64,000 bases of DNA from assembly GCF_900107265.1 (NCBI RefSeq), contig NZ_FNPJ01000006.1, forward strand, positions 1-64,000. Direction: 5' to 3'. Position numbers and translations under genes: made by a program. The notes beneath the pieces were generated by a model. The model was not told the origin of the DNA. It ran no database searches and worked only from the letters and a program-made list of their open reading frames with translations. Below are positions 36,425 through 48,365 of the stretch, piece after piece; the first letter of the stretch is position 1, and every line of letters starts with the position of its first letter. The stretch comes from Nitrosomonas sp. Nm33 (lineage in GTDB: Bacteria > Pseudomonadota > Gammaproteobacteria > Burkholderiales > Nitrosomonadaceae).

Positions 36425-37864
36425 TTACTGCTGAATAGCATAAAGACTCAGCCCCATGAGTGTTTGAGGAAAAATACCCAGCATGATCACTGCTAAACCA
36501 TTAATACTGATCAAAACCTTGATATCCAGTCCAGACAAAATGGGCATATCAGTTTCAGGGGCATCGAAATACATAAATTTAATAATACGTAAATAATAAA
36601 ATGCACCAATCAATGAAAGCATCACAGCTACTACAGCCAGCCATATATAACCAACACCTAATACAGCTTGCAGAACAGCTAATTTTGCATAAAAACCAAT
36701 CATCGGGGGAATACCCGCCATAGAAAGCATTAAGAACATCATGATCAACGCCAGCCAAGGATTACGCTGATTCAGTCCTTTCAAATCACTGATATTCTCA
36801 GACTCAAAGCCTTCTCGTGAAAGCATCATGATGATGCCAAACGCACCTAACGTCATTAATACATAAGCCACAACGTAAAATAATGATGAGCTATAACCAT
36901 TTTCTCCAGCAGCAATAAAGCCAAGCAACACAAAACCCATATGCGATATAGTCGAATAGGCTAACATCCGTTTAATGTTGGTTTGCACGATAGCAACGAG
37001 GTTACCAATGACCATAGATGCCACCGCTAGAATGACTAACATACCCTGCCAGTCGGTTACCAACTCTCCTAATCCATCAACCAGCAATCTCATAACGAAA
37101 GCAAAACCCGCTAGATTGGGAGCGGAACCCACAAATAGTGTCACCGCTGTAGGTGCACCCTGATAAACATCTGGTGCCCACATATGAAAAGGAGCTGCGT
37201 AGAGCTTAAAGGCGATTCCTGCAACAATAAACACCAAGCCTATAATCAATACAGCATGATCAATCGAGCCTGATTGGATAATCTCTGCTAGCTTGGTAGT
37301 ATGCAAGGTACCTGTTGCACCATAAACCATGGACATGCCATACAGTAAAAAACCTGAAGCAAGCGCACCTAATACAAAAAATTTCATGGCAGCTTCAGTG
37401 GCAGCCGTTGAATCTCGCTGCAAAGCTACCATTGCATAAAGAGAAAGTGAAAGCAGCTCCAATCCCAAATAGAGGGTCATGAAATGACTGGCCGAAATCA
37501 TGACCATCATTCCAAGCGTCGCAAACAAGGCAAGACTAAAAAATTCACCTTTAAACATGCCTCGCACGCCGATGTAGATGCGCGAGTAGATCAATACGAC
37601 AGCCACAGTGGCGTAAACCATCAATTTGAGTATGTCTGACAATGCATCATCAACAAACATACCCGAAAAGGTATGATTACTATTTGAAGAAAAAGTAGTA
37701 AACGTGAGTACTGCGCAACCAATCAGCGCAAATTGTGCCAGAAAAAAAGCAAAATAACGTCTCTTTTCTCCCACAATCAGATCAACAAGCATAACTACGC
37801 ATACCATTACCAGCAAAAATATCTCTGGATAAGCAGGAGTAAAATCAGGCGGTAGAAAATCCAT
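36425..37864 (-). CDS. nuoN: NADH-quinone oxidoreductase subunit N
   Basis: The 479-residue antiporter-like membrane subunit of complex I has about 14 helices. Lys-bearing helices include [21 protein letters not shown] and the broken-helix region [21 protein letters not shown]. It forms one of three proton-translocating channels. It is the last gene of nuoA-N, 50 bp after nuoM. Confidence 0.96.
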   Translation of the reverse strand: MDFLPPDFTPAYPEIFLLVMVCVVMLVDLIVGEKRRYFAFFLAQFALIGCAVLTFTTFSSNSNHTFSGMFVDDALSDILKLMVYATVAVVLIYSRIYIGVRGMFKGEFFSLALFATLGMMVMISASHFMTLYLGLELLSLSLYAMVALQRDSTAATEAAMKFFVLGALASGFLLYGMSMVYGATGTLHTTKLAEIIQSGSIDHAVLIIGLVFIVAGIAFKLYAAPFHMWAPDVYQGAPTAVTLFVGSAPNLAGFAFVMRLLVDGLGELVTDWQGMLVILAVASMVIGNLVAIVQTNIKRMLAYSTISHMGFVLLGFIAAGENGYSSSLFYVVAYVLMTLGAFGIIMMLSREGFESENISDLKGLNQRNPWLALIMMFLMLSMAGIPPMIGFYAKLAVLQAVLGVGYIWLAVVAVMLSLIGAFYYLRIIKFMYFDAPETDMPILSGLDIKVLISINGLAVIMLGIFPQTLMGLSLYAIQQ

Positions 37865-37914
37865 TAATTGTCCTCAAATTCTGGGGAGTTAATCCAAATA
37901 TGTTGTTAAAATTT

Positions 37915-39399
37915 TTATAATTTGCTAATTGTCATATGTTCCAGCAAGTTACCAATGGTAGCTTGCATTATCTCAGTTAACGGAAGCGGGTATACCCCTA
38001 ACCATAATACTGCTAATGCCAGAATTGCTAATAACATAAATTCACGTTTAGAAATATCTTCTAATGCTTCTACATTTGCATTTGCCACAGCGCCAAATAT
38101 GACACGTTTATACATCCACAGTGTATAAGAGGCTCCTAGAATAAGTGTCATAGCAGCAAAAAATGCATACCAGAAATTGACTTGAATAGTACCCATAATT
38201 ACCATGAATTCTCCTACGAAACCACTCGTACCAGGTAAACCTGAATTAGCCATGGCGAATAACATGAAGAAAGCAGCAAATATTGGCATTTTATTAATCA
38301 CACCGCCATAATCGGCAATCTGACGTGAGTGCAATCTGTCATATAAAACACCTACGCACAAAAACATCGCACCGGAAATGAATCCATGCGAAATCATCTG
38401 TACCATGGCACCTTCTATTCCAAGATCATTCAATAGAAAAAAACCGAGTGTTACAAAACCCATGTGAGATACCGAGGAATAAGCAATAAGCTTTTTCATA
38501 TCTTGTTGCATCAATGCTACTAATCCAATATATACCACTGCAACCAACGACAGCAGGATCATCAAATCAGCAAGATATAAACTCGCATCAGGTGCAATTG
38601 GCAGCGAAAATCGCAGAAAACCATAACCACCTAGCTTCAATAATATTGCAGCCAACACGACCGATCCACCGGTTGGTGCTTCAACATGCGCATCCGGTAA
38701 CCAGGTATGTACCGGCCACATCGGTACTTTGACTGCAAATGCGAGTAAGAAGGCGACAAATATTAGTATTTGCGGTGTCATTGCGAGCGGTAACTGGTGA
38801 TAATCCAGTATTGAGAAACTGCCACCGGACACGTGATACAGGTAAATCAGGGCAATTAACATCAACAGTGAGCCCAGCAATGTATATAGAAAGAATTTGA
38901 TTGCTGCATATACTCTGTTGGGACCACCCCAGACACCAATAATAATGAACATGGGAATCAGCGAGGCTTCCCAGAAAGTATAGAAAAGTACTGCATCCAA
39001 TGAAGCGAATACACCGTTGACTATCCCTGACATAATCAGGAAAGCACCTAAATACTGGGAAATACGTTCACGAATGACTTCCCATCCGGCTATTACAATT
39101 AAAGGCGTAATAAAGCAGTTCAGTAAAATCAGTGGCATTGAGATACCATCAATACCCACATGATAATGAACATTCAGCCGCTCAAACCAAACATATTTCT
39201 CTACAAATTGCATCGTACTCAATGTAGGATCAAAGCGCATATAAAGCGGTAGCGCTACAATGAAGCCGATTATTGATCCTACGAGGGAGAGCCAACGTGC
39301 TAATAAGGGATTACGATCACTGCCAATTGCCAAAACAATCAGGCCAAAGATAATAGGCAACCAGATAACTAAACTTAATAGTGGGAATCCAACCAACAT
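37915..39399 (-). CDS. nuoM: NADH-quinone oxidoreductase subunit M
   Basis: The 494-residue antiporter-like subunit has YHVGIDGISMPLILLN near the N-terminus, the conserved TM5 Glu region (FWEASLIPMFIIIGVWGG) and the Lys in FAVKVPMWPVHTWLPDAHVEAPT, followed by MKKLIAYSSVSHMGFVTLG. It pumps protons in the membrane arm and lies between nuoL and nuoN. Confidence 0.96.
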   Translation of the reverse strand: MLVGFPLLSLVIWLPIIFGLIVLAIGSDRNPLLARWLSLVGSIIGFIVALPLYMRFDPTLSTMQFVEKYVWFERLNVHYHVGIDGISMPLILLNCFITPLIVIAGWEVIRERISQYLGAFLIMSGIVNGVFASLDAVLFYTFWEASLIPMFIIIGVWGGPNRVYAAIKFFLYTLLGSLLMLIALIYLYHVSGGSFSILDYHQLPLAMTPQILIFVAFLLAFAVKVPMWPVHTWLPDAHVEAPTGGSVVLAAILLKLGGYGFLRFSLPIAPDASLYLADLMILLSLVAVVYIGLVALMQQDMKKLIAYSSVSHMGFVTLGFFLLNDLGIEGAMVQMISHGFISGAMFLCVGVLYDRLHSRQIADYGGVINKMPIFAAFFMLFAMANSGLPGTSGFVGEFMVIMGTIQVNFWYAFFAAMTLILGASYTLWMYKRVIFGAVANANVEALEDISKREFMLLAILALAVLWLGVYPLPLTEIMQATIGNLLEHMTISKL

Positions 39400-39501
39400 G
39401 ATTATTCCATTTCGTTTACATGTAAATGCGTTTTTGTTTTTTTAGAGCACCATGAAAACTACCATCTGGTACTTTGTATTCTTTTTTCACACTATTTCTT
39501 T

Positions 39502-41448
39502 TCAGAAATAGAAAAGCCACAAACTCATTAAAATGAAGACACCTACAATCATGGTAAATGCATAATGATAAATGTAGCCTGATTGAAAACGTCGTGTCAC
39601 AGAAGCTGTCAAAGCAACTACACGTGCTGTTCCATTGACAAAGAAACCATCAATGATTTTGACATCACCGATTTTCCACAAAGCAGTTCCTAGCGCGCGC
39701 GTCCCACCTGCAAATAGCCATGAATAAATCTCATCGATATAATATTTGCGATCGAGCAAAGTATAGATTGGACCTGATAATCTCTTGATTTTGGCAGGTA
39801 ATTCAGTTTTATATAAATATAAAAACCAAGCAGTGAGGATTCCACCTAGTGAAAGCCAGAAAGGTGCGGTTGAGAACGCATGCAACATCATTCCTATGAC
39901 CCCTGTAAATTCTGCTTCTAATTTTGCAATCGCTCCATGTGCCGGAAGTATCTTAATAGCTCCTGCAAAATAATCACCGAATACCATTGTTCCTATCAGC
40001 CAGCCAGCAGCAACAGTTGGTATCGCCAATACTATGAGCGGTACCGTTACAACCCGTGGTGATTCATGCAAATGGTCCCGCGTATGGGCATCCATTCGCG
40101 TTTCACCATGAAATGTCATGAACATTAAGCGGAAAGTATAAAGTGCAGTAACAAATACTGTTGCGAGTACACAAAAATGAGCGAACTCAGCACCTGGAAT
40201 ATTTGCAAATTTCACTGCTTCGATAATCGCATCTTTAGAGAAAAATCCCGAAAAACCGGGTACACCTGCACTTGCTAGTGCAGCAATGAACATTGTCCAG
40301 TAAGTAATGGGCATGTACTTTTTTAATCCTCCCATCTGGCGCATATCTTGCTCATGGTGCATTGCTATAATCACTGAGCCTGCACCAAGAAACAGTACCG
40401 CCTTGAAGAAAGCGTGAGTCATGAGATGGAAAATAGCGATCGAATAAGCCGATGCGCCTAATGCAACAGTCATGTAACCAAGCTGCGATAATGTAGAAAA
40501 AGCAACTACACGTTTAATGTCATTTTGTACCACGGCAACCAACGCCATAAATAAGGTAGTAATACCACCTATTACCAGGATTGTTGATAGCGCTGCTTCA
40601 GACAATTCAAATAAAGGTGACATCCGGGCAACCATAAAGATACCGGCGGTTACCATGGTAGCAGCATGTATCAAAGCGGATATCGGCGTAGGGCCTTCCA
40701 TCGAATCAGGTAACCACACATGTAAAGGGAATTGAGCAGACTTTCCCATAGCACCAACAAATAACAAGAGACATATGACTGTCATCAACATCCAGGATTG
40801 TCCCGGTATGATTTCTATGGAATGCGCAGCCATATGATTTGCATGAGCGAATACGATTTCGTAATCAAGTGTTCCAAAATACATCAGGACTAAAGCAATG
40901 CCCAGCAAAAAACCGAAATCACCCACCCGGTTAACCAGAAAGGCTTTCAAGTTGGCATATATCGCAGTGGGGCGCGTATACCAGAAACCGATAAGTAAAT
41001 AGGAAACAAGCCCTACCGCTTCCCAGCCAAAGAAAAGCTGTAAGAAGTTATTAGACATCACCAACATCAGCATGGAAAAAGTAAACAGCGAAATATAACT
41101 AAAAAATCGCTGATACCCAGGGTCACCATGCATATAACCAATGGTGTAGATATGTACCATCAACGATACTAAAGTTACCACTACCATCATAGTAGCGGTA
41201 AGCAAATCAATTAAAAATCCAATCTCGAAATGAATTTCGCCCAATACCATCCATGTATACACACTACCGTTATATGTATTACCTTGGTAAACATCGACAA
41301 AAATAACTAAAGAGGCGATTAGAGATATGAAAACTAATAATATAGTCGTTCGATGACTCCAAATTGTGCCTATAAAACGACCGAATAGTCCTGCAATGAT
41401 TGCACCCATAAGTGGTGCCAGCGGGACCAGTAAATAAAGTTTTTCCAT
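39502..41448 (-). CDS. nuoL: NADH-quinone oxidoreductase subunit L
   Basis: The 648-residue distal antiporter-like subunit has the conserved FFGWEAVGLVSYLLIGFW, GKSAQFPLHVWLPDSMEGPTP and IKRVVAFSTLSQLGYM blocks. The C-terminal part (after about residue 500) contains the lateral amphipathic helix and the last membrane helix. The 102-bp spacer to nuoM is the longest within the 3' half of the operon; I see no gene in it. Confidence 0.96.
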   Translation of the reverse strand: MEKLYLLVPLAPLMGAIIAGLFGRFIGTIWSHRTTILLVFISLIASLVIFVDVYQGNTYNGSVYTWMVLGEIHFEIGFLIDLLTATMMVVVTLVSLMVHIYTIGYMHGDPGYQRFFSYISLFTFSMLMLVMSNNFLQLFFGWEAVGLVSYLLIGFWYTRPTAIYANLKAFLVNRVGDFGFLLGIALVLMYFGTLDYEIVFAHANHMAAHSIEIIPGQSWMLMTVICLLLFVGAMGKSAQFPLHVWLPDSMEGPTPISALIHAATMVTAGIFMVARMSPLFELSEAALSTILVIGGITTLFMALVAVVQNDIKRVVAFSTLSQLGYMTVALGASAYSIAIFHLMTHAFFKAVLFLGAGSVIIAMHHEQDMRQMGGLKKYMPITYWTMFIAALASAGVPGFSGFFSKDAIIEAVKFANIPGAEFAHFCVLATVFVTALYTFRLMFMTFHGETRMDAHTRDHLHESPRVVTVPLIVLAIPTVAAGWLIGTMVFGDYFAGAIKILPAHGAIAKLEAEFTGVIGMMLHAFSTAPFWLSLGGILTAWFLYLYKTELPAKIKRLSGPIYTLLDRKYYIDEIYSWLFAGGTRALGTALWKIGDVKIIDGFFVNGTARVVALTASVTRRFQSGYIYHYAFTMIVGVFILMSLWLFYF

Positions 41449-41520
41449 CTATGTTATAAAATATTAATTGTCAGTTATCAAACAGTTTTGTATTCTGTCA
41501 AGAGGCAAATGCTCCCCTTC

Positions 41521-41826
41521 TTAGCCTTTCAGCTCATCAAGATCATCCACATTAATGGTACGCAAATTACGAAAAAGCACTACCAGTATTGCAAGCCCAA
41601 TAGCCGCTTCCGCTGCTGCCACGGTAAGGATAAAAAAAACAAAAATCTGCCCTGCTGTATCTTGGAGAAAATGAGAGAAAGCAACAAAGTTTATATTGAC
41701 TGCCAACAGCATTAATTCGATAGACATCAATAGAATAATCACATTTTTTCTATTGAGAAAAATACCAACCACGCCTATCGCAAACAATATTGCACCAAGT
41801 ACGAGATAATGAGATAACGATATCAA
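41521..41826 (-). CDS. nuoK: NADH-quinone oxidoreductase subunit K
   Basis: This 101-residue, three-helix subunit carries conserved membrane glutamates in [15 protein letters not shown] and [14 protein letters not shown]. These belong to the hydrophilic proton axis at the E-channel. It lies between nuoJ (65 bp) and nuoL (72 bp). Confidence 0.96.
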   Translation of the reverse strand: MISLSHYLVLGAILFAIGVVGIFLNRKNVIILLMSIELMLLAVNINFVAFSHFLQDTAGQIFVFFILTVAAAEAAIGLAILVVLFRNLRTINVDDLDELKG

Positions 41827-41891
41827 CTAACCACCTTTTAATCTGAATATATATGATAAATGGTTTTATTTTTATATCTGTGTTACAACTT

Positions 41892-42497
41892 TTATTCTTT
41901 ATTCTCAGAAGGCATAGAAATTATTCGTAACCGATCTTCTCGTTTTACAGCAACTTGTTTTGAAGGATTTGGTGATTTTTTATCGGTACGATAACGTAAA
42001 GTAAGCGCAATCGCTGCCACCATTGCTACCAATAAAATAACTGCCGCCAATTCAAATGCATAAACATACTCGGTATATATCAAACGCCCTAATTCTTTGG
42101 TATTACTATAATCAGCCTGGTGCGGTTGGGGAATTGGCATATTATCCAGATTGAACTGCCTTCCCATCAAAACCATACCCATTTCAATAGCTAAAACTAA
42201 CGATAGTAATGCGCCAAATGGAAACCATTTCCAAAAACCTTCACGTAAACGATCAAGATTAATATCCAGCATCATGACTACGAATAGGAATAAAACCATT
42301 ACAGCGCCTACATAAACTAATACTAATGTAATCGCAAGAAACTCAGCTTCCAAAAGCAACCATATTCCAGCAGAAGTAAAAAAAGCGAGTACTAACAACA
42401 ATGCAGCATATACTGGATTACGTAGGGTAATTACCCCTAGCGCAGACAACACTAATACTCCAGAAAAAAAATAAAATATAAGATCCTGAAAATTCAT
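41892..42497 (-). CDS. nuoJ: NADH-quinone oxidoreductase subunit J
   Basis: The 201-residue, five-helix membrane subunit includes NPVYAALLLVLAFFTSAGIWLLL and the YVGAVMVLFLFVVMML helix that holds the pi-bulge in known structures. Its basic C-terminal tail (KKSPNPSKQVAVKREDRLR) is variable in the family. It follows nuoI at 20 bp. Confidence 0.95.
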   Translation of the reverse strand: MNFQDLIFYFFSGVLVLSALGVITLRNPVYAALLLVLAFFTSAGIWLLLEAEFLAITLVLVYVGAVMVLFLFVVMMLDINLDRLREGFWKWFPFGALLSLVLAIEMGMVLMGRQFNLDNMPIPQPHQADYSNTKELGRLIYTEYVYAFELAAVILLVAMVAAIALTLRYRTDKKSPNPSKQVAVKREDRLRIISMPSENKE

Positions 42498-42517
42498 GAG
42501 TGTCTTAATTTGTATGT

Positions 42518-43006
42518 TTATCGGTAAGGTGCATCGGCTTCTTTGTCTTTCGCGATCTGCTCCTCATAACGATCCCCAACTGCAAGAAGCATTTCTTTCG
42601 TATAGGTCAGATCACCACGTATCTCCCCGTGGTATTCAAGCACCCGTGTTTCAACAATTGCATCGACCGGGCACGCTTCCTCGCAAAAGCCACAAAATAT
42701 ACACTTTATTAGATCAATATCATATCGAGTCGTACGTCGAGTTCCATCTTCTCGCTGGTCTGATTCAATGGTAATTGCCAAAGCGGGGCATACCGCCTCA
42801 CACAGTTTACAAGCAATACAACGCTCCTCTCCATTAGGATAACGACGCAGCGCATGCAATCCACGGAATCGCGGCGATTGGGGCGTTTTTTCCTCTGGAT
42901 AATGTACCGTGATCTTAGGCGCAAATAGATAGCGCCCAGTAACTTTCATTCCTTTTAATAATTCAAACAGCAGAAATGATTTTAAAAAATGTTTAATACG
43001 TTCCAT
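42518..43006 (-). CDS. nuoI: NADH-quinone oxidoreductase subunit I
   Basis: The 162-residue peripheral subunit has two [4Fe-4S] sites, [12 protein letters not shown] and [12 protein letters not shown], which house clusters N6a and N6b on the electron path to NuoB. An N-terminal amphipathic helix ([17 protein letters not shown]) anchors it to NuoH. It is 14 bp after nuoH. Confidence 0.96.
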   Translation of the reverse strand: MERIKHFLKSFLLFELLKGMKVTGRYLFAPKITVHYPEEKTPQSPRFRGLHALRRYPNGEERCIACKLCEAVCPALAITIESDQREDGTRRTTRYDIDLIKCIFCGFCEEACPVDAIVETRVLEYHGEIRGDLTYTKEMLLAVGDRYEEQIAKDKEADAPYR

Positions 43007-43020
43007 TTCTCTTCCTCCCT

Positions 43021-44124
43021 TTATTTAAACCATAGGTTCAGTGGGAATAATTCTTTACTTGAGTCAGGTAGCTGCAACAGTACGCCCAATATAAGAATCC
43101 ATATCAAAGTAATCGGAATAAAAATCTTCCAGCCAAGACGCATAATCTGATCATAGCGATAACGCGGAAAAGTAGCGCGGAACCACAAAAAGAAAAATAA
43201 CATAAACGCTATTTTCAATAACAACCATACTATTCCGGGTATAAAGGTAAACGGTGCAATATTCAATGGAGGAAGCCAGCCACCTAAAAACATGATACTG
43301 GTAAGCGTCGCAACCAGTATCATATTGGCATATTCTGCCAAGAAAAAGACAGTAAATGCCATTCCTGAATAGTCAACATGGAATCCCGCAACAATTTCTG
43401 ATTCACCCTCAGCGACATCGAATGGAGCACGATTTGTCTCGGCCACACCAGAGATAAAATAAACCAAGAACATTGGAAATAAAGGAATCAGGTACCAATT
43501 CAGAAAACTATCACCTTGTTGGCCCTTAACGATATCTCCTAAATTCAAGCTTTGAGACATCATTAATACACAAACCAGCGCAAAACCCATCGCCAGCTCA
43601 TATGAAACAAGCTGTGCCGCAGATCGCATCGATCCCAAGAACGCATATTTAGAATTAGAAGCCCATCCAGCTATAATCACACCATAAACGCCCAACGAAG
43701 TCATCGCTAAAATATAGAGCAGACCAGCATTGATATCAGCAAGCACGAGTTCAGGTGAAAAAGGTACTACTGCCCATGCTGCTAGGGCGGGTGCGATCGT
43801 AATAATAGGTGCAAGCAGAAACAAGAACTTGTTGGCGCCAGTGGGAATAATGATCTCTTTCATGATCGCCTTTACCGCATCTGCGATAGGCTGTCCCCAT
43901 CCACGCAACCATGGAATTCCGAAAAAGGTTACTCGATTGGGCCCTACCCTAATCTGCATATAAGCGATAATCTTACGCTCAGCAAATGTGAGATAGGCAA
44001 CCGCTAAAAGCAATGGCACAACAATCACAAAAATATAGAAAATGTTCTTTGCCAAAATAAAAGCTGTCATGCCCCAGTCAGCACCAAACATCTGCTCAAA
44101 CAGCTGTTGTGTATAGTCCATCAA
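43021..44124 (-). CDS. nuoH: NADH-quinone oxidoreductase subunit H
   Basis: The 367-residue membrane subunit forms the roof of the quinone chamber. Conserved blocks include [55 protein letters not shown] and [20 protein letters not shown]. It couples quinone reduction to proton channels. It lies 18 bp after nuoG. Confidence 0.96.
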   Translation of the reverse strand: MMDYTQQLFEQMFGADWGMTAFILAKNIFYIFVIVVPLLLAVAYLTFAERKIIAYMQIRVGPNRVTFFGIPWLRGWGQPIADAVKAIMKEIIIPTGANKFLFLLAPIITIAPALAAWAVVPFSPELVLADINAGLLYILAMTSLGVYGVIIAGWASNSKYAFLGSMRSAAQLVSYELAMGFALVCVLMMSQSLNLGDIVKGQQGDSFLNWYLIPLFPMFLVYFISGVAETNRAPFDVAEGESEIVAGFHVDYSGMAFTVFFLAEYANMILVATLTSIMFLGGWLPPLNIAPFTFIPGIVWLLLKIAFMLFFFLWFRATFPRYRYDQIMRLGWKIFIPITLIWILILGVLLQLPDSSKELFPLNLWFK

Positions 44125-44142
44125 CGAATCTCACTCGTATTT

Positions 44143-46545
44143 TTATAATTTTTCTACTGAAATTTCTCCAAACAACGCACCGAGGGCTATAGTATTGGAA
44201 TGCGCGGAAGCTACACGCACACAATTGAAAGGTAGCTCATCATCACACGCTACTTCAAGCTGTACTTCACCATCACCCTGTTTTAATCTAACTATCTCGC
44301 CTTCGTTCACATTAAGCTGCTCAAGCAATACAGTGGGTAACCATACTTTCGGTGGTGCCGCATCACTAGTCAGCTGCAAAGATTCAGCACGTCGCACAAT
44401 GGGATCTGCTTGATAAATTGGAACTTCTCCAATGCGCTGCAAACCAATCATTTCCTCGGAAGGTATATTTATCGCGTAATCTTTTAAATCATTATTAAGA
44501 TATCTTGTGATGACATCTTCAGCTGGAATAACCTGTGCGCGAATTTGCTCCGATGTTTCGTAATCAAAGCCATCTAACTGCAACAAATTACCCAGTACTC
44601 GCAAAACTTTCCAGCCAGGACGTGTATCTCCCAATGGTGAAACTACACCGTTGAAACTTTGCACCCGCCCCTCTGTATTCACAAATGTTCCAGAAGTTTC
44701 AGTAAAGGGAGCAATAGGCAAAATCACATCCGCATAATTGGTAATATTGCCTCTAAAAGAGCTCAGAGAAACAACAAATTCAGCATTGTCAATTACTTTC
44801 ATCGCTTGCTGCGGATTATATGCATCAAGTTCCGGTTCCAGATTCATGAGTATGTAAGCCTTGCAAGGAGGTACAGCGTTATTCGGGCTATTACCAAGCA
44901 TTTGCGCTGCATTGAATGGAGGCTCAGCATGCTTGATCTCAGATCCCAATACACCTTGATTTGGAATGGCTCCTGCGAGATATGCACCTACACTGTTTGC
45001 AGCCTCACCGAGAAATCCAAAGCTCGCTCCTGCTAATTTGGCAATTACTTGTGCGATCGCATGGATATCTGCATAGGATGGATGATGTTGAGCTATATTC
45101 CCCAGAAAAATTGCAGCAGGACTATTAGTCAGCATGCTATTTGCAATTGTTTGTGCCTCATCAGTAACGTTCACTGCTTCCAGTGACTGCATGATATGCT
45201 TAGAAATCCCTTCGCTAGATTTAGCCTCAATCATCGCTTTAAGAACTCGCGCCAACATATTCACCATTTCAGAAGGTGCAATGATTGCACGATTCGCGAC
45301 TCTCATTAATAGATCATCGTCCATCGGATTAATAATGTTGAGTTGCGCTCCATTTTTCACTGCTTGCCGAAAACGATGAGCCAGAAGAGGATGATCTTTG
45401 CGTAAGGTACTGCCAATGATCAGAACTGATTTCAATTGTTGAACATCAGCGATGTTCATACCTAGCCATGGCACTCCCTGAAGGTTGCTATCAGCCCGGA
45501 AATCCGCTTGGCGCACACGATGATCTATATTTCCACCCCCTAGCGCTCGTATTAATTTTTGTAATAAAAAGAGCTCTTCCAAGGTGCTATGAGCCGATCC
45601 TAAAGCTCCGATACCCTTTGCACCGTGTCTTTCCATCACTGATTTTAAGCCATCAACAGTAAATATCAGTGCTTCCGGCCAATCACACGAATGCCATTGA
45701 CCATTACGCTTGATCATGGGAGTGGTCAAACGATCTTCCGAATTTAATCCTTCGTAGGAAAAACGATCTTTATCCGATAACCAGCATTCGTTAATTTCTT
45801 CATTCTCGCGGGGTAAGACTCGCATTACCCTGTCTATTTTTACCTGCACAATTAAGTTACTACCTAAACCGCAATGAGGGCTGATCGATTTTCTGCGCGA
45901 TAACTCCCAAGTACGGGCAGAATAACGGAATGGTTTACTGACCAGAGCACCTACTGGACAAAGGTCTATTACATTACCTGATAATTCTGAATCAACCGTT
46001 TTCCCAACGAACGCCAAAATTTCTGAATGCTCACCACGACCTGCCTGGCCTAATTCCATGATCCCTGCAATTTCCTGACCAAAACGTACACAACGTGTGC
46101 AATGTATGCAGCGCGTCATATCTGTTGAAATAAGCGGGCCCAGGTTTTTATTTGTGACCACCCGTTTTGCTTCCTGGTAACGGGATTCACTGGCTCCATA
46201 ACCAACCGCCAGATCTTGTAATTGACATTCACCACCTTGATCACAAATGGGGCAATCCAGCGGATGGTTGATAAGCAGAAACTCCATTACACCTTTTTGC
46301 GCCGTTACTGCCTGCTGAGAGTGCGTATAGACTTTCATTCCTTCCGTTGCTGGTGTCGCGCAAGCAGGTAAGGGCTTAGGTGCTTTCTCTACTTGTACCA
46401 AGCACATGCGGCAATTCGCAGCGATCGACAACTTTTTGTGATAGCAAAAATGAGGAATATAAATCCCGAGCTGTCTTGCACCGTCCATTACGGTGCCACC
46501 TTTGGGTACAGTTACTTGCTTACCATTGATTTCGATATTGATCAT
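44143..46545 (-). CDS. nuoG: NADH-quinone oxidoreductase subunit G
   Basis: The 800-residue subunit has an N-terminal [2Fe-2S] ferredoxin domain (CYHKKLSIAANCRMC...ACAT). The HPLDCPICDQGGECQLQD region and CIHCTRCVRF give clusters N5 and N4. A molybdopterin-oxidoreductase-like body of about 550 residues has no expected cofactor role. It is the longest protein in the window and conducts electrons from NuoEF to NuoI. Confidence 0.96.
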   Translation of the reverse strand: MINIEINGKQVTVPKGGTVMDGARQLGIYIPHFCYHKKLSIAANCRMCLVQVEKAPKPLPACATPATEGMKVYTHSQQAVTAQKGVMEFLLINHPLDCPICDQGGECQLQDLAVGYGASESRYQEAKRVVTNKNLGPLISTDMTRCIHCTRCVRFGQEIAGIMELGQAGRGEHSEILAFVGKTVDSELSGNVIDLCPVGALVSKPFRYSARTWELSRRKSISPHCGLGSNLIVQVKIDRVMRVLPRENEEINECWLSDKDRFSYEGLNSEDRLTTPMIKRNGQWHSCDWPEALIFTVDGLKSVMERHGAKGIGALGSAHSTLEELFLLQKLIRALGGGNIDHRVRQADFRADSNLQGVPWLGMNIADVQQLKSVLIIGSTLRKDHPLLAHRFRQAVKNGAQLNIINPMDDDLLMRVANRAIIAPSEMVNMLARVLKAMIEAKSSEGISKHIMQSLEAVNVTDEAQTIANSMLTNSPAAIFLGNIAQHHPSYADIHAIAQVIAKLAGASFGFLGEAANSVGAYLAGAIPNQGVLGSEIKHAEPPFNAAQMLGNSPNNAVPPCKAYILMNLEPELDAYNPQQAMKVIDNAEFVVSLSSFRGNITNYADVILPIAPFTETSGTFVNTEGRVQSFNGVVSPLGDTRPGWKVLRVLGNLLQLDGFDYETSEQIRAQVIPAEDVITRYLNNDLKDYAINIPSEEMIGLQRIGEVPIYQADPIVRRAESLQLTSDAAPPKVWLPTVLLEQLNVNEGEIVRLKQGDGEVQLEVACDDELPFNCVRVASAHSNTIALGALFGEISVEKL

Positions 46546-46602
46546 CGATTACAAACTCTCGGATTAATCACACATAAAAAAAACATATCGAGTTAGTGCT
46601 CA

Positions 46603-47880
46603 TCACACCATACATTTCTTATGCTCAATGTGATACACAAACTCATCTCGAAAATGCTGCAGCATTGCGCGCACGGGCATTGCCGCTGCATCACCTAATG
46701 CGCAAATGGTGCGCCCTTGAATATTGTCAGCCAGATTGTCGAGCAGATCCAGATCTTCAGGCCTGCCTTTCCCGTGCTCTATACGATTGATAATACGATA
46801 AAGCCAGCCTGTTCCTTCCCTACACGGCGTGCACTGACCGCAGGATTCTTCATAATAAAAATAAGATAGGCGCTCCAGCGCTCTCACCATGCAGGTTGTG
46901 TCGTCCATGATAATTACCGCGCCGGAACCGAGCATTGACCCAGCTTTAGCGATTGAGTCATAATCCATATCCGTTTTCATCATCACATCACCCGGCAGAA
47001 CAGGCATCGAAGACCCTCCTGGAATACACCCTTTTAGCTTTCTGCCACCGCGCATACCCCCTGCCATTTCTAATAGTTCCGCAAAAGGGATGCCTAGGGG
47101 CACTTCATAATTTCCTGGTTTATTAACATGACCTGATATCGAAAAAATCTTAGTGCCGCCATTGTTGGGTTTTCCTAACTGTAAGTATTTCTCTCCACCA
47201 TGACGGATGATCCAAGGCACTGAAGCAAATGTTTCGGTATTGTTGATAGTTGTTGGTTTACCGTAAAGACCATAGCTTGCAGGAAACGGGGGCTTGAAGC
47301 GAGGCTGTCCCTTTTTGCCTTCTATAGATTCGAGTAATGCCGTCTCTTCACCGCAAATATACGCGCCATAGCCGTGGTGATTATAAAGCTGGAAGCTAAA
47401 ATCCGAACCTAGAATATTGTTCCCAAGAAAACCAGCTAGGCGTGCTTCTTCGACAGCCTCTTCCATGCGCTCATAGGTCTCCCAGATTTCACCATGAACA
47501 TAGTTGTAACCCGTTTTAGCCCCCATGGCATAAGCGGCAATCGCCATACCTTCAATCAAGATATGCGGATTGTATCGCATGATGTCGCGATCTTTAAATG
47601 TACCCGGCTCACCTTCATCTGAATTGCATACCAGATACTTATCCCCTTCGTATTGACGGGGCATGAAACTCCATTTCAAGCCTGTTGGGAATCCTGCACC
47701 CCCACGACCTCGCAATGCAGACTTTTTAACCTCTTCAATGACATTTTCAGGTGGTATCTTATTTGCAATAATTTTTTTGAGAGCAGCGTAACCATCACGC
47801 TTAAGATAGCTTTTCAATCTCCAGTTCTCAGGATCAGTGGGATTCACATCGGCCAGAATCACTTGAACAGACTGAGTCAT
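46603..47880 (-). CDS. nuoF: NADH-quinone oxidoreductase subunit F
   Basis: The 425-residue NADH-binding flavoprotein has FMN/NADH loops [17 protein letters not shown] and [33 protein letters not shown] follows, with cluster N3 ligands in [15 protein letters not shown]. It takes hydride from NADH into complex I. Its start overlaps the nuoE stop by 4 bases. Confidence 0.97.
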   Translation of the reverse strand: MTQSVQVILADVNPTDPENWRLKSYLKRDGYAALKKIIANKIPPENVIEEVKKSALRGRGGAGFPTGLKWSFMPRQYEGDKYLVCNSDEGEPGTFKDRDIMRYNPHILIEGMAIAAYAMGAKTGYNYVHGEIWETYERMEEAVEEARLAGFLGNNILGSDFSFQLYNHHGYGAYICGEETALLESIEGKKGQPRFKPPFPASYGLYGKPTTINNTETFASVPWIIRHGGEKYLQLGKPNNGGTKIFSISGHVNKPGNYEVPLGIPFAELLEMAGGMRGGRKLKGCIPGGSSMPVLPGDVMMKTDMDYDSIAKAGSMLGSGAVIIMDDTTCMVRALERLSYFYYEESCGQCTPCREGTGWLYRIINRIEHGKGRPEDLDLLDNLADNIQGRTICALGDAAAMPVRAMLQHFRDEFVYHIEHKKCMV

Positions 47881-48353
47881 TTGCGCAATTCCTCCAGCAA
47901 TTGATCTATTTGCTCATTGGACATAAAACTACACATTTGCTTGTTATTAACCAGCAAAACGGGAGCATCTCCGCACGCCCCCATACACTCTCCTTCCTTT
48001 AGGGTGAAGAGTCCATCAGCAGATGTTTCATTAAATCCTACTCCAAGCTTTTGCTTTAAATAATTCGCTGCATCATTTCCACCCGACAAAGCACACGGTA
48101 GATTAGTACATACTGTAAGCTTATATTTACCTACCGGCTTCAAATTGTACATGTTGTAAAACGTTGCAACTTCATATACTGCAATAGCTGGCATACCTAA
48201 ATATTTGGCAATGAAATCCATGGTTTCGGTAGCGAGCCAGCCTTTCTCATCCTGCGCAATAGCAAGTGCGGACATGACTGCCGATTGTTTCTGGTCAGTA
48301 GGGTATTTTGCAATCTCTCGATTTATTTTTTCCAAGGATTCAGTGCTTAACAT
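47877..48353 (-). CDS. nuoE: NADH-quinone oxidoreductase subunit E
   Basis: The 158-residue thioredoxin-like [2Fe-2S] subunit (cluster N1a) has ligands in [11 protein letters not shown] and CMGACGDAP. It partners NuoF in the NADH module. Overlap with nuoF suggests translational coupling. Confidence 0.96.
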   Translation of the reverse strand: MLSTESLEKINREIAKYPTDQKQSAVMSALAIAQDEKGWLATETMDFIAKYLGMPAIAVYEVATFYNMYNLKPVGKYKLTVCTNLPCALSGGNDAANYLKQKLGVGFNETSADGLFTLKEGECMGACGDAPVLLVNNKQMCSFMSNEQIDQLLEELRK

Positions 48354-48365
48354 TTTTTCTTCTAT